Shown: piece after piece, positions 1 through 11,900 of the stretch
Layout: each line of letters begins with the position of its first letter
How positions within the stretch are numbered: the stretch's first letter is position 1
Source: Macrocystis pyrifera
Lineage: Eukaryota > Sar > Phaeophyceae > Laminariales > Laminariaceae
Direction of reading: 5' to 3'
Length of the DNA: 64,000 nt
Assembly (NCBI GenBank): GCA_031763025.1
Contig: JASSKH010000044.1
Coordinates: forward strand, 1,488,001 to 1,552,000
Notes under the pieces: model-generated
Told to the model about the DNA's origin: nothing
Seen by the model: the letters and a program-made list of their open reading frames with translations, nothing else
Database searches by the model: none
Position numbers and translations under genes: made by a program

Positions 1-760
1 CAGTCGTGTTGGCAAGAGGTCCAAAATCGTGGGATCGTGTTCCAGCGATTTCGTGTTCAAGAGTTTGTGGCAGCACCCCGACCATCGTTCACGAGTTTGC
101 GCCTTATCCCACAGCAGGGTGCTTTCCTCATCCCTAACGGAATGCTCGCCCCTCGCTTTTGTCCCTTCCAAACCCACCGTACTATTCAGGTCCCAACCTT
201 AATCCTCTCTGGTCGTTACTCGCTAACAGTCTCTCAGTTCGGGCGGGGTGCGTTTCAAAACACGCATGTACTCCTGCGGCTATCACCTCCTGAAGATTCG
301 CACACGCAGATCTCAGTGTCTTCCGCGTAGTTCTATCCCAGGCGTAGGCACGCAAGAATTGTCGTGAATCCTCCCTTGTTTTTGTCCCTTCCAAGCCCAC
401 CGTACTATTCAGGTCCCAACCTTAATCCTCTCTGGTCGTTACTCGCTAACAGTCTCTCGGTTCGGGCGGGGTGCGTTTCAAAACACGCATGTACTCCTGC
501 GGCAATCACCTCCTGAAGATTCGCACACGCGGATCTCAGTGTCTTCCACGTAGTTCTATCCCACGCGTAGGCACGCAAGAATTGTCGTGAATCCTCCCTC
601 GCTGTCACGTTTTTTAAATACGGCCAGGTTTCATCAGCTTCACACTATCCATGTCTGCGGTGACGACGTGAATGTGGTGGTACCTCTCTTTCGACCGCAT
701 CGAAATAGCCGTGGTGAAAACCTCGACCATACCAGATGAACTACGGGGCTGGATAAGTTT
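1..760 (-). mobile_element. 5'/3'-truncated LINE fragment (same family as the 34.7-39.9 kb LINE)
   Basis: The minus strand encodes pieces of the linker between the endonuclease and reverse transcriptase of a LINE. The peptide LRSACANLQEVIAAGV is shared with the fuller element at 36638-36937, and the DNA can be followed side by side with about 36590-37110. Only that internal part is present. No endonuclease or RT catalytic motif is visible, and the reading frame is interrupted, so this is a dead fragment. It may continue beyond the left edge of the window. A 223-bp stretch inside it is duplicated in tandem. Confidence 0.8.
158..600. repeat. 223-bp tandem duplication inside LINE fragment
   Basis: The segment beginning GTCCCTTCCAAACCCACC at 161 recurs at 384, and the segment ending GTCGTGAATCCTCCCT recurs at 361 and 584. 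Both ends therefore give a period of exactly 223 bp. The two units differ at only a few positions, so this local duplication happened after the LINE fragment inserted. Confidence 0.9.
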
Positions 761-767
761 CCGCTTG

Positions 768-955
768 ATCCCCCCGAGCTGCGAGTGGGCATGCGAATTC
801 CATGATTCGATGTTCGCTAGCCGTGAAAACGACGTTGCTGGCGGCGTATAGCGTCAAGGTTAGTGATATCGCCGTTGTTTCCTCCTTACCTCCTTGAGCT
901 ACGAGTAGGCACGCGAATTACATGATCCAATTTCCACTCGCTGTGCACTCCACAC
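768..955. repeat. 120-bp-period diverged direct duplication
   Basis: GAGCTGCGAGTGGGCATGCG at 776 recurs as GAGCTACGAGTAGGCACGCG at 896, a period of 120 bp with several substitutions over about 55 bp. It lies directly beyond the LINE fragment and is older than the 223-bp duplication, judging by its divergence. Confidence 0.65.
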
Positions 956-1999
956 TATAACCTCAACTTCAACACCTTTTGAACAGCAATCATCGATTTG
1001 ATGGAACTCCCGTTGTTTGTAATTTAATCGGCCACGGATCTTGTACCAACAAGAGATGTTGCCCAGCGAGCAATACTCCTGTGGACCAACAGATGACATG
1101 GCGCTGCGTAAGCACCTGCGCGAGACCAACAGGGAGGGCCTGTGCGGGGCATCTAGACGATTTGGTCAGAGGGGAGCGCGCAACAAGAGATGGGGTCAGC
1201 CCCGCTCTTGTCTCCGTGGCTTTCGAGCGCGACATACCATCAGCCCCGCCCGGTCGTGCTACCTCACGCAAGCCGTTTGTTTTGCGATAGCTCGACAGCC
1301 ACAACAGGACACCCCACAGTTGACCGAGGAAAAAGCCATCTTCAAATCCATGCGGACCGGCCGGAGTAGTCACTAAATCGTCGAACATCTCTTTTTTTTT
1401 CGCACAATTAAATGATCCTCGACGGTCGAAAGCTTAGACCTACGTGAAGAGTCACCCCACGGTAGGGGTTGCACTTTTTGGGGGAAAGGTTTCTGACCAA
1501 TTGAGTTCCTTAAGTGAGGAACTACCAGTTAGGATTATCTTTTTCCTCGTATATTCGTTTTAAGACTAGCGCGAAGAAGTCCCGGTCGGATGGCCCGAAC
1601 GAATTTCTTCCAAGTATTGTATCGGGTGAGATATTGAGTTCCTAATGTGAGGGGCTCAGGAACGTCTAGTGCACCCCTACTGTGGAATGGCTCTGAAGTT
1701 GGACCAAATGTCATAGATAGTAGTTTTATGTAGGTCGGTGGGCACACTGTTTTGGGCACGGACGATATTGTAGTTTTCGTGTAGGTCGATGGACATATTT
1801 TTGTTTGCCATGGGTCGTGAGTCTTTATGCAAAAAGTCTGGCAAATAGACAATGTGGGCCGGTATCGTAGAGAAGAACGGGATCTTAGGCCAAATTTATT
1901 ACGTATTGGTTTTGTCGCTCCATGCTGCCTGTCTTCATGTCGCTGACGAATATCGACGACCACTAGAGATAGAGAAATCCTCGCTTTGTAGCTGGTGTA
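956..1999. other. Intergenic stretch without a recognised gene
   Basis: Several 100-140 codon frames are open on both strands at 979-1388 and 1535-1963. None shows a recognisable domain, and the frames overlap each other on opposite strands. I see no RNA gene or clear repeat here. Confidence 0.5.
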
Positions 2000-2372
2000 T
2001 GAAATGAAGAAAGCATAGCGCGGGGGAGGGTGTACACATTATCATTCATGGCCGCAGTCGTATGACCATGGATCCTCGCATCCCTACAATGCCGGTACGG
2101 AGCACGTCGGGTTTCCATCGACCAGGAAGGCATTGTTTGCATCAAGCGCGCAGCGCCGTGTGGTGTTGGACGAGTCGCATGGAGGGTGAGCTGCATCCTA
2201 GTAAGAACTGCTTTTGAGGCGCTTTTCTTGCCTACGGATGACAGCGTCAATGAATTCAATAATTATCTGGTGTGGCCACTTTCAGAGACAGCAATGACTT
2301 TACTATGTAACTGAGTTATTAGTGCCTTGCCATTTACACACTACATGATACGGTGAGGGGGGGGGGGGGGGG
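2000..2372 (+). repeat. Dispersed repeat R1, copy 1
   Basis: R1 is recognised by a core that reads GGCCGTAGTCGTATGACCAT, followed by a block containing GGAGCACGTCGGGTTT and CATGCGACTCG-type sequence. A distal block contains GACAGCAATGACTTTACTATG and TACATGATACG. Copy 1 starts at a G-rich end (about 2018) and ends at an 18-19 base G run (2354-2372) followed by TACTC, which looks like the head of another copy. It lies downstream of the transporter stop codon. No protein or pol III promoter was recognised in it. Confidence 0.7.
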
Positions 2373-2693
2373 GTACTCATTTGTTGCTTGCCTCAGTCAT
2401 TTGATCATTGACCACGCATCCCTTTCGAGGCGGAGCACCGTTCTTGTTCCTAATAGAGACATCTCCAACAATTGGGCGCTCATTACGCTGTTTCCATATA
2501 TTAAACAGAAACTTTTTGTTAATCTTACACAGAGGAGGGGGGGGGGTATCAATGCGATAGCTCACTAACTCGCTTGCCTGGTGGTTCGCTCTGGCTGACT
2601 AGCTTTTTCTCGAAGGGGCTAGTAGCTGGCGTGCTCGCTAGCTGATTTGTTCCCTAGTTCGCTTGCTCGCTCGCTACGTTCTCACTTCAACGC

Positions 2694-2930
2694 CTACTTT
2701 CGTCTGATGTCGAGCGCGACGGCCATGGGCACTATGATCATGACGACACACCCGAAGACAAGCAAGGCCTTGCATCCCGTCCGGTAGGCGCCGATATGTT
2801 TTCCTTCGACGTCGTCCCTGTCTGACATCCCCTTGGTCACTTGCAAGTAGGCAAGGGCGGGGAAGATGAAACCCGTGAGCGATGCTGTGATTCCTCCCGT
2901 GAGGTCTAGAACGTAGCCGAATAAATCACT
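2694..2930 (-). CDS. AAAP transporter exon 6 (C-terminus)
   Basis: A polypyrimidine-rich acceptor (CCTTCCTTCCTTCCAACGCAG) precedes AGT GAT TTA TTC GGC. The exon encodes DLTGGITASLTGFIFPALAY and a last transmembrane segment. It ends with LDIRRK and TAG at 2696-2694. Confidence 0.88.
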   Translation of the reverse strand, partial: SDLFGYVLDLTGGITASLTGFIFPALAYLQVTKGMSDRDDVEGKHIGAYRTGCKALLVFGCVVMIIVPMAVALDIRRK

Positions 2931-5900
2931 CTGCGTTGGAAGGAAGGAAGGACGAAAAGCCACGGGCAACGAGGGTGGGGCATTAACTTCTTGAACATGA
3001 CGCATGTCTGTGGAAGGAACCGGGACACAAATAGGTTACACCTATCACTAGATCGCTTAGGCAGTCCGGTGTTCAGTCAGTGCTGGCTGAATACTGACTG
3101 GAAGACGGGGTGGGTCAGTGGTCTACCTATTGGCAACAGGGGGCTCGTAGGGGGAACTACATGTTGGCCTTTATACTTTAGGCTTCCCCATGCACGTTCT
3201 GGTAGCACCCATCACAACGGGGGTGGTATTCTCATGTCATGTACGGCCGTAGTCGTATGAACATAGGCCCTCGAACAAATGCCGGGACGGAGCAGGCCAG
3301 GTTTTCATCGATCAGGCAGACAGACATTTCTTGCACCAAGCGCGAAGCATCGTGGGGTGTTCCGCGAGCCCCATGTACGAGGAGTTGCATCCTTTTGAGA
3401 ACCGCTTGACAGGCTGGTTTCGGCTCATTGTGCGTACTTTCATGGAAGTAGATGACAGCGTGTGACTACTTACATAGATAGCCCTATGGGTGTACTGTGT
3501 AACTTCCTTGTGGGTGCCTTACCATGCACTACCTGGTACACCCTACGTGATACGACCATTCCCCTCGTGCGGAGTGAAGCTAGCATTCTCCACCCCACAC
3601 AAATGATCTAGCTCGATCGCCAGCCATGGTGAACGACAAAACCAACCTTCCATGTGGTATACTATGTAACTTCTTCGTGGGGGCCTTACTATACAACTAC
3701 CTGGTACACCCTACGTGATACGGCCATTCCCCTCGTTCGGAGTTAACATTTTCTTCCCCGTACAAATGATCTAGCTCGACCGCCAGCCATGATGACCGCC
3801 GAAACCAACATTCCGTCGCTTCTGCAACCTGCGTTTTTAAAACAACCGATCGAAAGGTACAGCGCTTCGGGGATGACCACACCGTCGCTCTCATCGGTGG
3901 TCAACCGTGTTTCCTTCCTTTTCAGTATTCAGGATGTCATATTTCAGAGGACAAAATATCACGAGACGACACCGTCCGATGCGGGATTTAAACACCGTTT
4001 TTACACGAATACAACCAAACTAGGAGCTATATATTGCACGTCCGGATGGTGTGTTATGTGCTCCGTTAACATGGGCCCTTGCCCTAAACACCAAAGGCTA
4101 GAAAACATATGCACCAAACGCTGCAGCAACTGGGGAGATTGTCTTTGCACGGGTAGTGGCAAGCAACTTTTCAACAGCTTCGTTCTGTAACTGAAAGAGT
4201 CGGTAAAGCCAATAGCTCTGGCCGTCAATCCCATGGGGGCGTGGTACGTGTCGATTGTTGCAGATTGCTGCTGGCCAACCATCGCTGCTGGAGGGAAAAC
4301 AACGAGAGGAGGAAAATCGCAAACGCAGGCCTGAGTAGCTGTCGGGCCTGCACGAATGCATGGAACGGGTCTTTCGGTGGGTCCGAGTAGTTGTCAAGCC
4401 TGCAACCAATACGTGGGTGGGGGGGGGGGGGGGGGGTATTTGCATAGAACTTGATTCCAAGAGAGAACTCTTGCTTGCTAAGAAAGGGATAGCAAATAAC
4501 GGAATTTTCTACGAAAGTTCTACCTTTGAAGAGCGCACGAACCCATCCAAAAACAGACCTTGACAAATATTGTGCGCTCGACCTGATACACATTATCATT
4601 ACCTACAACTACGAGCTCGTTCAACCCTGCAGTCTAAGTGTATTAAGCATCCAATATTCACGCTGTGTTTCGGAGATAGACCCCCAATTTTGGTACAGGT
4701 GTTCTGTGGACCCCTACCGACCGATTGCGGACCGGATTTTGCTGTTTATTGTTTCAAACATATAGTTTTGACATTTTATTTGGTGACAAAATCCAAATAT
4801 TGCAGCGAAACAGAAAGTAGAAAATAATATGTTGCGGCAGGCGGGGGCCAAAGAACACGTGCGGGAAATTTCAGGATCTATCTCCCAGAAACAGCGTGGA
4901 CATTTGGACTTTTGGTCGGTACAGGAGCAAACTTTGGCGCTGCCTCGTGTTCTGTTTAGTTTCAGTAAAGGATCAACGTTTGGCGTTAAATCTGACACGA
5001 GAGCGGTCCTACGCAGTCAGTTCTTCTACTCTTTGCGCAAAACAAATTGCGAACATGCCTCAGAGCATCTGGGAGAAATTATTTCAGAATAAAAAAAATG
5101 GAGATATTATTCCTGCCGAAACTCCTGTTTTTTTTTTACATTTTTGCAGGCCTACTGTTGATCGGGACACAATTTCGCCGCTAGCGCCTGCCCTAGGCCC
5201 TGAACAGTACAGTTAATACGTCACTCTCTTTCGCTGTTCATTACGGTCAGTGAGATACCATATACACGTCACTCGAGTAGATATTTCGATACGCATTCGT
5301 GGCGGACAAATACTGGGGCGATATGCTTGAACCATCCTGTAGGTATACAACGGGAAAATACCCAGAAACAAAGTTAGCATTCAAGCGGTATTGAGTAGAC
5401 GAGGTGCCCTTTCGGGTGCCAACCGTTTTGGGCCAAGATGTGGTACCCCTGCATACTAGCAGGCGCCGTCTTAGGCGGGACGGCTTCTAAGAGAGAGAGA
5501 GAGACACGCCCAACACACGCAATAATCAGCTGGGCCCCGTTTGAAGCTTAATTTTGCACAGTTTCGTTTTCTCTCCCCACCTGAGTTATTCCCGCCAACA
5601 TGAGCGCGATCACTCCTCCTACCATAGCCGTCAGTGCGCCAACCGTGACAGCGGAAATCGAAAGCAAACTGGCCATCATGACGTCACGGCCCACCAGCGC
5701 GTACAGGCTGTGCCTGAGAATCACCACCTGTAAAGACGTAATGGGTGAAGACGTACAAACGCGTAGTAGTATTTGCGATATACGTACACAAGCACAGCCT
5801 GTGACGCAGGCTTGACGTAGAAAGTACAACTGTGAAAAATATAAATGGAAGGGGCGATGCGGAAATCTACAGTGGAACGCAAAGGCCATGGTGGGCGCTT

Positions 5901-8900
5901 TCCGCGTCGGTCTACAAAACTGCGCAAGAACAACCCACGCATTGGGCCTTCCGCTCCAGACACGAATGTGACGTGCAACCAAAACACCTTCAAGCGCTAA
6001 ACCTCGTCATGCGCGCAAGGTTGCGACCAAACCAATATCCCCACTACCCGATACCCCTGACGCTCGAAGGCGTTGATGGTAGGTTTACAAGCACACAAGG
6101 CCAACGGCGCCTAGAGAAACTCGTACGGCGCAACGTACGCCCCACCGCGCTCTGCGTGTACCACGGTGTGTACCGTCTTCGGCCCATACCCACCGTATCA
6201 GGCGCGATGGGAGAAAAGGGGAAGTTCAAGCTTGACCCTTTAACGGCGAAACCACGGTCAACTGGTGCGATGGCCGTGGGACTGACGGTGCAAGCTTTAA
6301 AAACAATCGGTGTATTCCAAATTTGAGTTGATCCTCCTATTGTAGCTTGATAATCGAGTCACGGATTTTCGAAGGAATCATATTAGGTGACAGTCTCACA
6401 GGCGCGAAGTGAATCAGTGGACAGAAACCAAACGAGATTGCCTAGAATTGTAGATTATCGCCACTGGACCCCGGCGTTCTACATTGAGCACCCTGATCTG
6501 TTGCACCAGCACACTGCCCAGAACATGGATTGACGGGAAGGGCCCTCCATGCGCTGCCAGTCTCTCAAAAGGTGCATAGGCAGCACCAGGAGTTTGGAGT
6601 ATTGGCCGGCTTTCTGACGTGATCTAATCCCTGCCGGCACGCATCAAAGCGCGACGACTTGAGCACTCCCGCTTAACGACGAGCATCGAAATGAGCATAA
6701 CGCCACTTTCACGCACCATATAGGGCATGTCTCCATTCGCCGGCCTGGCTGTGAAGGTTGTGGTTTGTGGGCAAAGCTTATCCGGGACCTGAGGTCGAAT
6801 TGTTTCAGGTGTATGAATCTGTTTCTCTGGGTAACTACGCCTGCCACTTTGGCTGAGCTCCGACCTCAAGTCGCACACATATATTTGACCACCATCCTAA
6901 AACTCTATCCTCCACATATCACAAGGGCGACGAGATAAGATTCCGCCCGGTGATCAAACTCTGATCCTTTCGTGGGGGGGTGTTTCTGAAACCTCCCCCT
7001 TTCTTGTCGGACCTAGGAAACAAATGCTCGAAAACGTTAACACAAATAGCGGGGAGCAGACCAGTAAGTGCCCACTATAACCGATATTACAAAACGTTGG
7101 GTCTAAGGAAAAAAAGATTCGCCCGTTTATTTTGCTTTCTTCCACGGTGCGGGCAGTCCTATCCTTCTTTTCCTCTATCCCCCTCTCCCAAACGCCTACA
7201 CACGGTGACACAACGCACATGGCTGGGGATGTACAGGATGAGGTGGACCACGACCAGAGCCTTGAAGCAGCCAGCCACCGGCCCGGAGAAGTTGTCCAGG
7301 ATGTTACCCGCCGTGGCCGATCGGAAAGCCAGGTACCCGGCGATTCCCGTAGAGTAACACAAGACTGCCCCTATGAATACCGACGCGCCGGCGACCACTT
7401 TCCACTCTCTGGCCAAGACGTAGACGCCAAGTTCCCCAAACAATCAACAGGCGTGTTTGTGGGGGGGAGAGCGGGCGGGGAGAGGCGGGGGCCGTTAAGA
7501 AACTAATGGTGACATGGGAGATGAGCAGAATAATTCCCAGCTTCGTAAAAAAGTACAGTTCGGGGATAGTTTGACCCGCCCATCACCCAGAATACTGGTG
7601 GCATGGACGACCTATGTATGCATACCCTACTGGATCACGCCGTTAACGTTTGGCACCCCTACCCCACAACGATCTGATCCCACCCGAACCGGAGGCTTCA
7701 AAACTGACCCTGGGTAAATATTTCCGCCAGGTCTGAGGACGAAGCAACAGTCAACACAATCGGACATCTACCAAAGAAAATATCAACAAGGAGTCTATAT
7801 CGGCGCCGAAGCTCTAAAGCCCAGGCCGCGTAGGTCGCGAATGATACTACGATGTTCATTCGGCCACGTGGCCATGTCTCTGGCTACTGAAACACCTGGC
7901 ACGATATAGCTGAGCAATGTTTGTATATTGAGAAAATCGTACGGATAATGTTCCGGAAACAGTATTGCAACAGTAGTTATGCGGAGTTGGGAACTACCTT
8001 CGATATGTAGGGGTGGTCTTAACACAAAAAGCTGAAGTGCGTTGCTCTGTACCACTGAAAGAGATGAAGCCGAGATTTTCAAAAGATAGTCTTCGCGTGG
8101 ACCTCTCCGCACTCCTCCCCACGCCAAAAAACGATATCGGGGGTGGCGGCAACAAATACGATGCTCGTCCTCACCTCACTGTGCGCGTTGCCATTCCCGA
8201 GTAGCTTGGGAGGGCCGCGGGGGCGATGGTAATCGAGAACACCACCGACCCTGCTTTCGCCAAACACCCCGTCCAGTTCCATCCAGGGCGTGAGGCGTCC
8301 AGCCCAACGGGGGGGGGAGTCAGACAGCCGTGCAGCCGCCGCGAAAAAAACGGGCTCCCCACCACCACAAGGCCGACGACTGCAACAATTGTGATGAGAG
8401 AAAGCGTCGCCAGGCACCTGTGGCAGAGAAATGCACCATCAGGCGTAAACGTAGAATCGGCAAGACTATCGTCCAACCCCACCTTCCCCGCCCCTATACT
8501 GTATACCTAGTATTTATAGGTTGGGTTGGCGTCTGTTAGCGACGACGCTGTAAAACAAGCTTCTCAATGCGTGAGCTAGACAACCAGGGTACCCTTCTTT
8601 TCTTTTTGGCGGTCACCACGGCTGGCGGGCGAGTTATAGATCCTTTTCTTTGCGGGTAAAAACCTTAACTCCGTACAAGGGGGATGAACTTTCTCTCCGT
8701 AAAAGGGGGATGATCGTATCGCATAGTGCGTTTAGGGTGAGGCACCCCTGAGGCAGATGCATAGTAAACCCATCGCTGTCTCTGGCTGTGGCCACACGAG
8801 AAAATAAATAACCCATTAACGCTGTCATCCACATGGAAGAAAATCCGCCTCTAAAGGTGGTTCTTAGTAGAATGCAGCTTACCCTTCATGCGACTCGCCC

Positions 8901-11900
8901 AACATCTCACGGAGCTTCGCGCTTAGTTCAAGCAAAGTCTGCCTGGTCGGCGAAAACACGACGGGCTCCGTCCCGGCATTATAGGGATGCTTTGGGTCTA
9001 TGGTCATACGACTACGGCCATGCATGATACCGAGTACGCCCCCCCCCCCTCCCCTCCCCTGCCCCCTTTCCCCCTCTAAGCATAACTAAACACTCAACAA
9101 GATAAACGACGAAGTAATCACTTTTTGTGAAGCCAAACAGGTTTCCGAAAATGGGGTTATAACCTCGACACCAACGTGCCATTTCTTCATCAACAATTTT
9201 TCAAAGTCGTGACCCCTCCTCCCCACCTCCGTCTTCACTGCTCGTAGCCACCTCTGTTGATAGTCGGGGGGTAGTGGGGGGTTATTATCATGCATGGCCG
9301 TAGTCGTATGACCATCGAACCTCGCATGACCACAATTTCGAGAGGGAGCACGTCGTGTGTTCACCGACCAGGCAGGCATTGCTTGCACCAAGCGCGGGAT
9401 AGATGGTGGGGGGTCGTAGAGACGTGCTTGTGGAGAGGGTTTCACGAGTTGAAGAAATGAAATATGGTATGGCATTGGCGTAGTGTTGGAGTGGCGTGGC
9501 GTGATGTGGTTTGGTTTAGTGTGGAATAGCGTAATGGGATGTAGTGGCTCCCATGCTACCCTACCCGGACGAGTGGAGTCCTCCACCGCCTGTACCTGAG
9601 GTTGCTGAAGTGCCTGACGAGGCACGCGGGCAGCACAAACAGTACGAATATCGTCGGCGTCACGAAGTAGAAGCTCTGCCACCACGCGCCGGTGGCTCCC
9701 CCCGTACACTCGACGATTAACGAGGTCACCAATCCCCCGATGAGGAGGACGTACGAGAACGTAGATCCAGCCAATTGCAAGGCCATCACACCATCCACCA
9801 TGGGAGACCCATACTTTCCCAGCGTTCGGCTTGCCAGCTCTGTGTAGTCGAGATCGCCTAGCGCCGTCCGGCCGCCACCCTCTTCCCCGTACCTTATGGA
9901 CAACCCTTCAGCTGCCTTTATAAGAACCACTCCCCCGAACCAGATGGTCAGACCTGCACGGTAGAAGGGGCGTGGGCGATGTCATTTCCTATAACTCTCC
10001 GCGGATTGCGACGAGGGAGTGGGCATGGAAGTACTCTGTGGTGCTCCAAAGTTACTGTAGTAGTGAGAACAAATTGGCTATCTGCTTCTGCGACAAGAGC
10101 TTGACAGGTGGCACCAAATGACTGTAAAATACACTCGTGCTTTTGGAGAAAAAGAAATTGGAAGAATAGGCGCTTATATGGCCTAATGTGGACTTGAAGG
10201 AGAGAAGAACAAATGAGAGACCCGGCCAGGGTGGGCGTAAATAACGCGTCATCAACTCGGTGTGAGGCACACTCCGGCTAAATGTACCCTGTGGACCGTC
10301 GCAATTACTGATTGTCTACCTTACGACAACATCGCTTGATATTTACGGTGGTAAGTGAGTCACCGTGTAATACTTCCAACTTCCTCATTGAGGAAATTTG
10401 GTCACACAATACAACGAACGATAAGAAAGATTAACTGACAGCGTTGTTTCGCCGCATATCGGTTTGGCTAGGATCTTCAAACTACTCACTAATTGTTCGT
10501 GTCCTCGTGCATAGTGATTGTACATCAACTATAAACAGAATTCAGACTCCATATTCCAACACGCCCCCTTCATGATGGAAATCAGTCGCGAGAGATGCCA
10601 TATGATTTAATATATTTCAATTTGTACCCGGCAGTAAATCTAGACTTTAATGCTAATTGAACAACATACGTGGTCAGACCCAAATATGACGGTGGCAACA
10701 TGGGTCTAGTTTGTTCACACGATACTCATGGTGTCATCTCCAACGAGTTACACTCTAGAAACCCAGACTAAAATTAGGGAAACCATCTGATGCACTGTCG
10801 CAGCAACCAAATCTAATATGATCGCAAACGATTTGCAGTTTAGCTTGCACAAACTAGAGTGTTAGCGCAGAACGAAAATTTAATAGGGTGTTTTCGTCGA
10901 TAAACGTATCCAAAAATGATGTCTCTCCGGCATGCGCTTTATCAATTTTTAAATATTGGCATGAATTTAAGATCTTCTCGGAAAACGAGAACGGATGGGT
11001 GTCGATGTGCAATAATTTGCAAGTACGTGGTATGTTGTACCAATCTCGTATACGATGGATGAGCGCTGTGCGCTGTGTACCAGAATCAAACGTTGTTGCT
11101 GTTGTCGTGGTGTTCCTGACAGTGCGGCTTGATACACAGCGCTGCGGCGAGCCCTCCAAAAAAAGGCACCGCGCCGAACCCGACATCAGCACAGCAAAGC
11201 AGGAGACAGAGTGCATACAGTAAATAAACCTTCTGGCGGCCTGCGTTTCATCGCTTCTCCGTGCCCTGCCGCTCTCCCATCACGTAGCAGCAAGGAACAA
11301 AAACAAGCAGTCAGAAACGACACAGCAAGATGCTGCACCTGCTGTATGTACGTGTGTACTCATACTTTAACCCTAATTTAATAAAGTAGGTTTCGTGGTA
11401 CCAAGGTTCCAGGTACCGGTAGATGATCACGATAGAATAGCGCGGCTTCGGACACGCTACGCACGAAAACACGAGACAGAGAGGGAGGCAGGAGAACCAC
11501 CAGAGAGAAAGACAAGCGTACTTGATCCTCAGAGGAGCTGCACCCGGCGACCACAGCTAGACGTGCGTCGCATGTCTCGTCGGAGCTGGCCGAGGAATAG
11601 TGTTCCGCAGCCACATCTCTGCACACAGCTATAGCTAGCTGCTGCTGCTGCTGTTGCTACGGGCCTTGTAAACAGCAAGGTCAACGAGCAAAAAAGGCGC
11701 AAAAGCGCAGGGAATCCGCCGTTTCCACATCACCAGCCCTGTCCCCCACCGTGACATATGGCTCAGACCGCACGCCTATCGCACGGGGGCCGTCTCGACA
11801 CGTGGAGGTCAAACGATGTCGCGAGGCAACGACGCAAGGGCGTGTGGTCACATGCCTCAGGTGGTCAGCCAGCTCCATTTGGTCGCGCCCTACACAGTAT

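Larger units (their letters stand above)
2931..5580 (-). other. Transporter intron 5 (2650 bp)
   Basis: The intron holds R1 copy 2, a 167-bp tandem duplication and a G run at about 4419-4436. Its small open frames (3789-4190, 4225-4599, 4829-5216) have no recognised domain and no codon pattern like the exons. Nothing else is supportable. Confidence 0.7.
8418..9595 (-). other. Transporter intron 2 (1178 bp), largely R1 repeat
   Basis: More than half of this intron is R1: a near-complete copy in minus orientation (8519-9060) and a truncated copy in plus orientation (about 9268-9412). The two copies face each other, so the pre-mRNA could form a stem between them. Confidence 0.7.

Noticed and set aside
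990-1388. 132-codon minus-strand ORF with hydrophobic patches
   Set aside because: Opposite-strand frames of similar length overlap it, and no family or splice context supports it.
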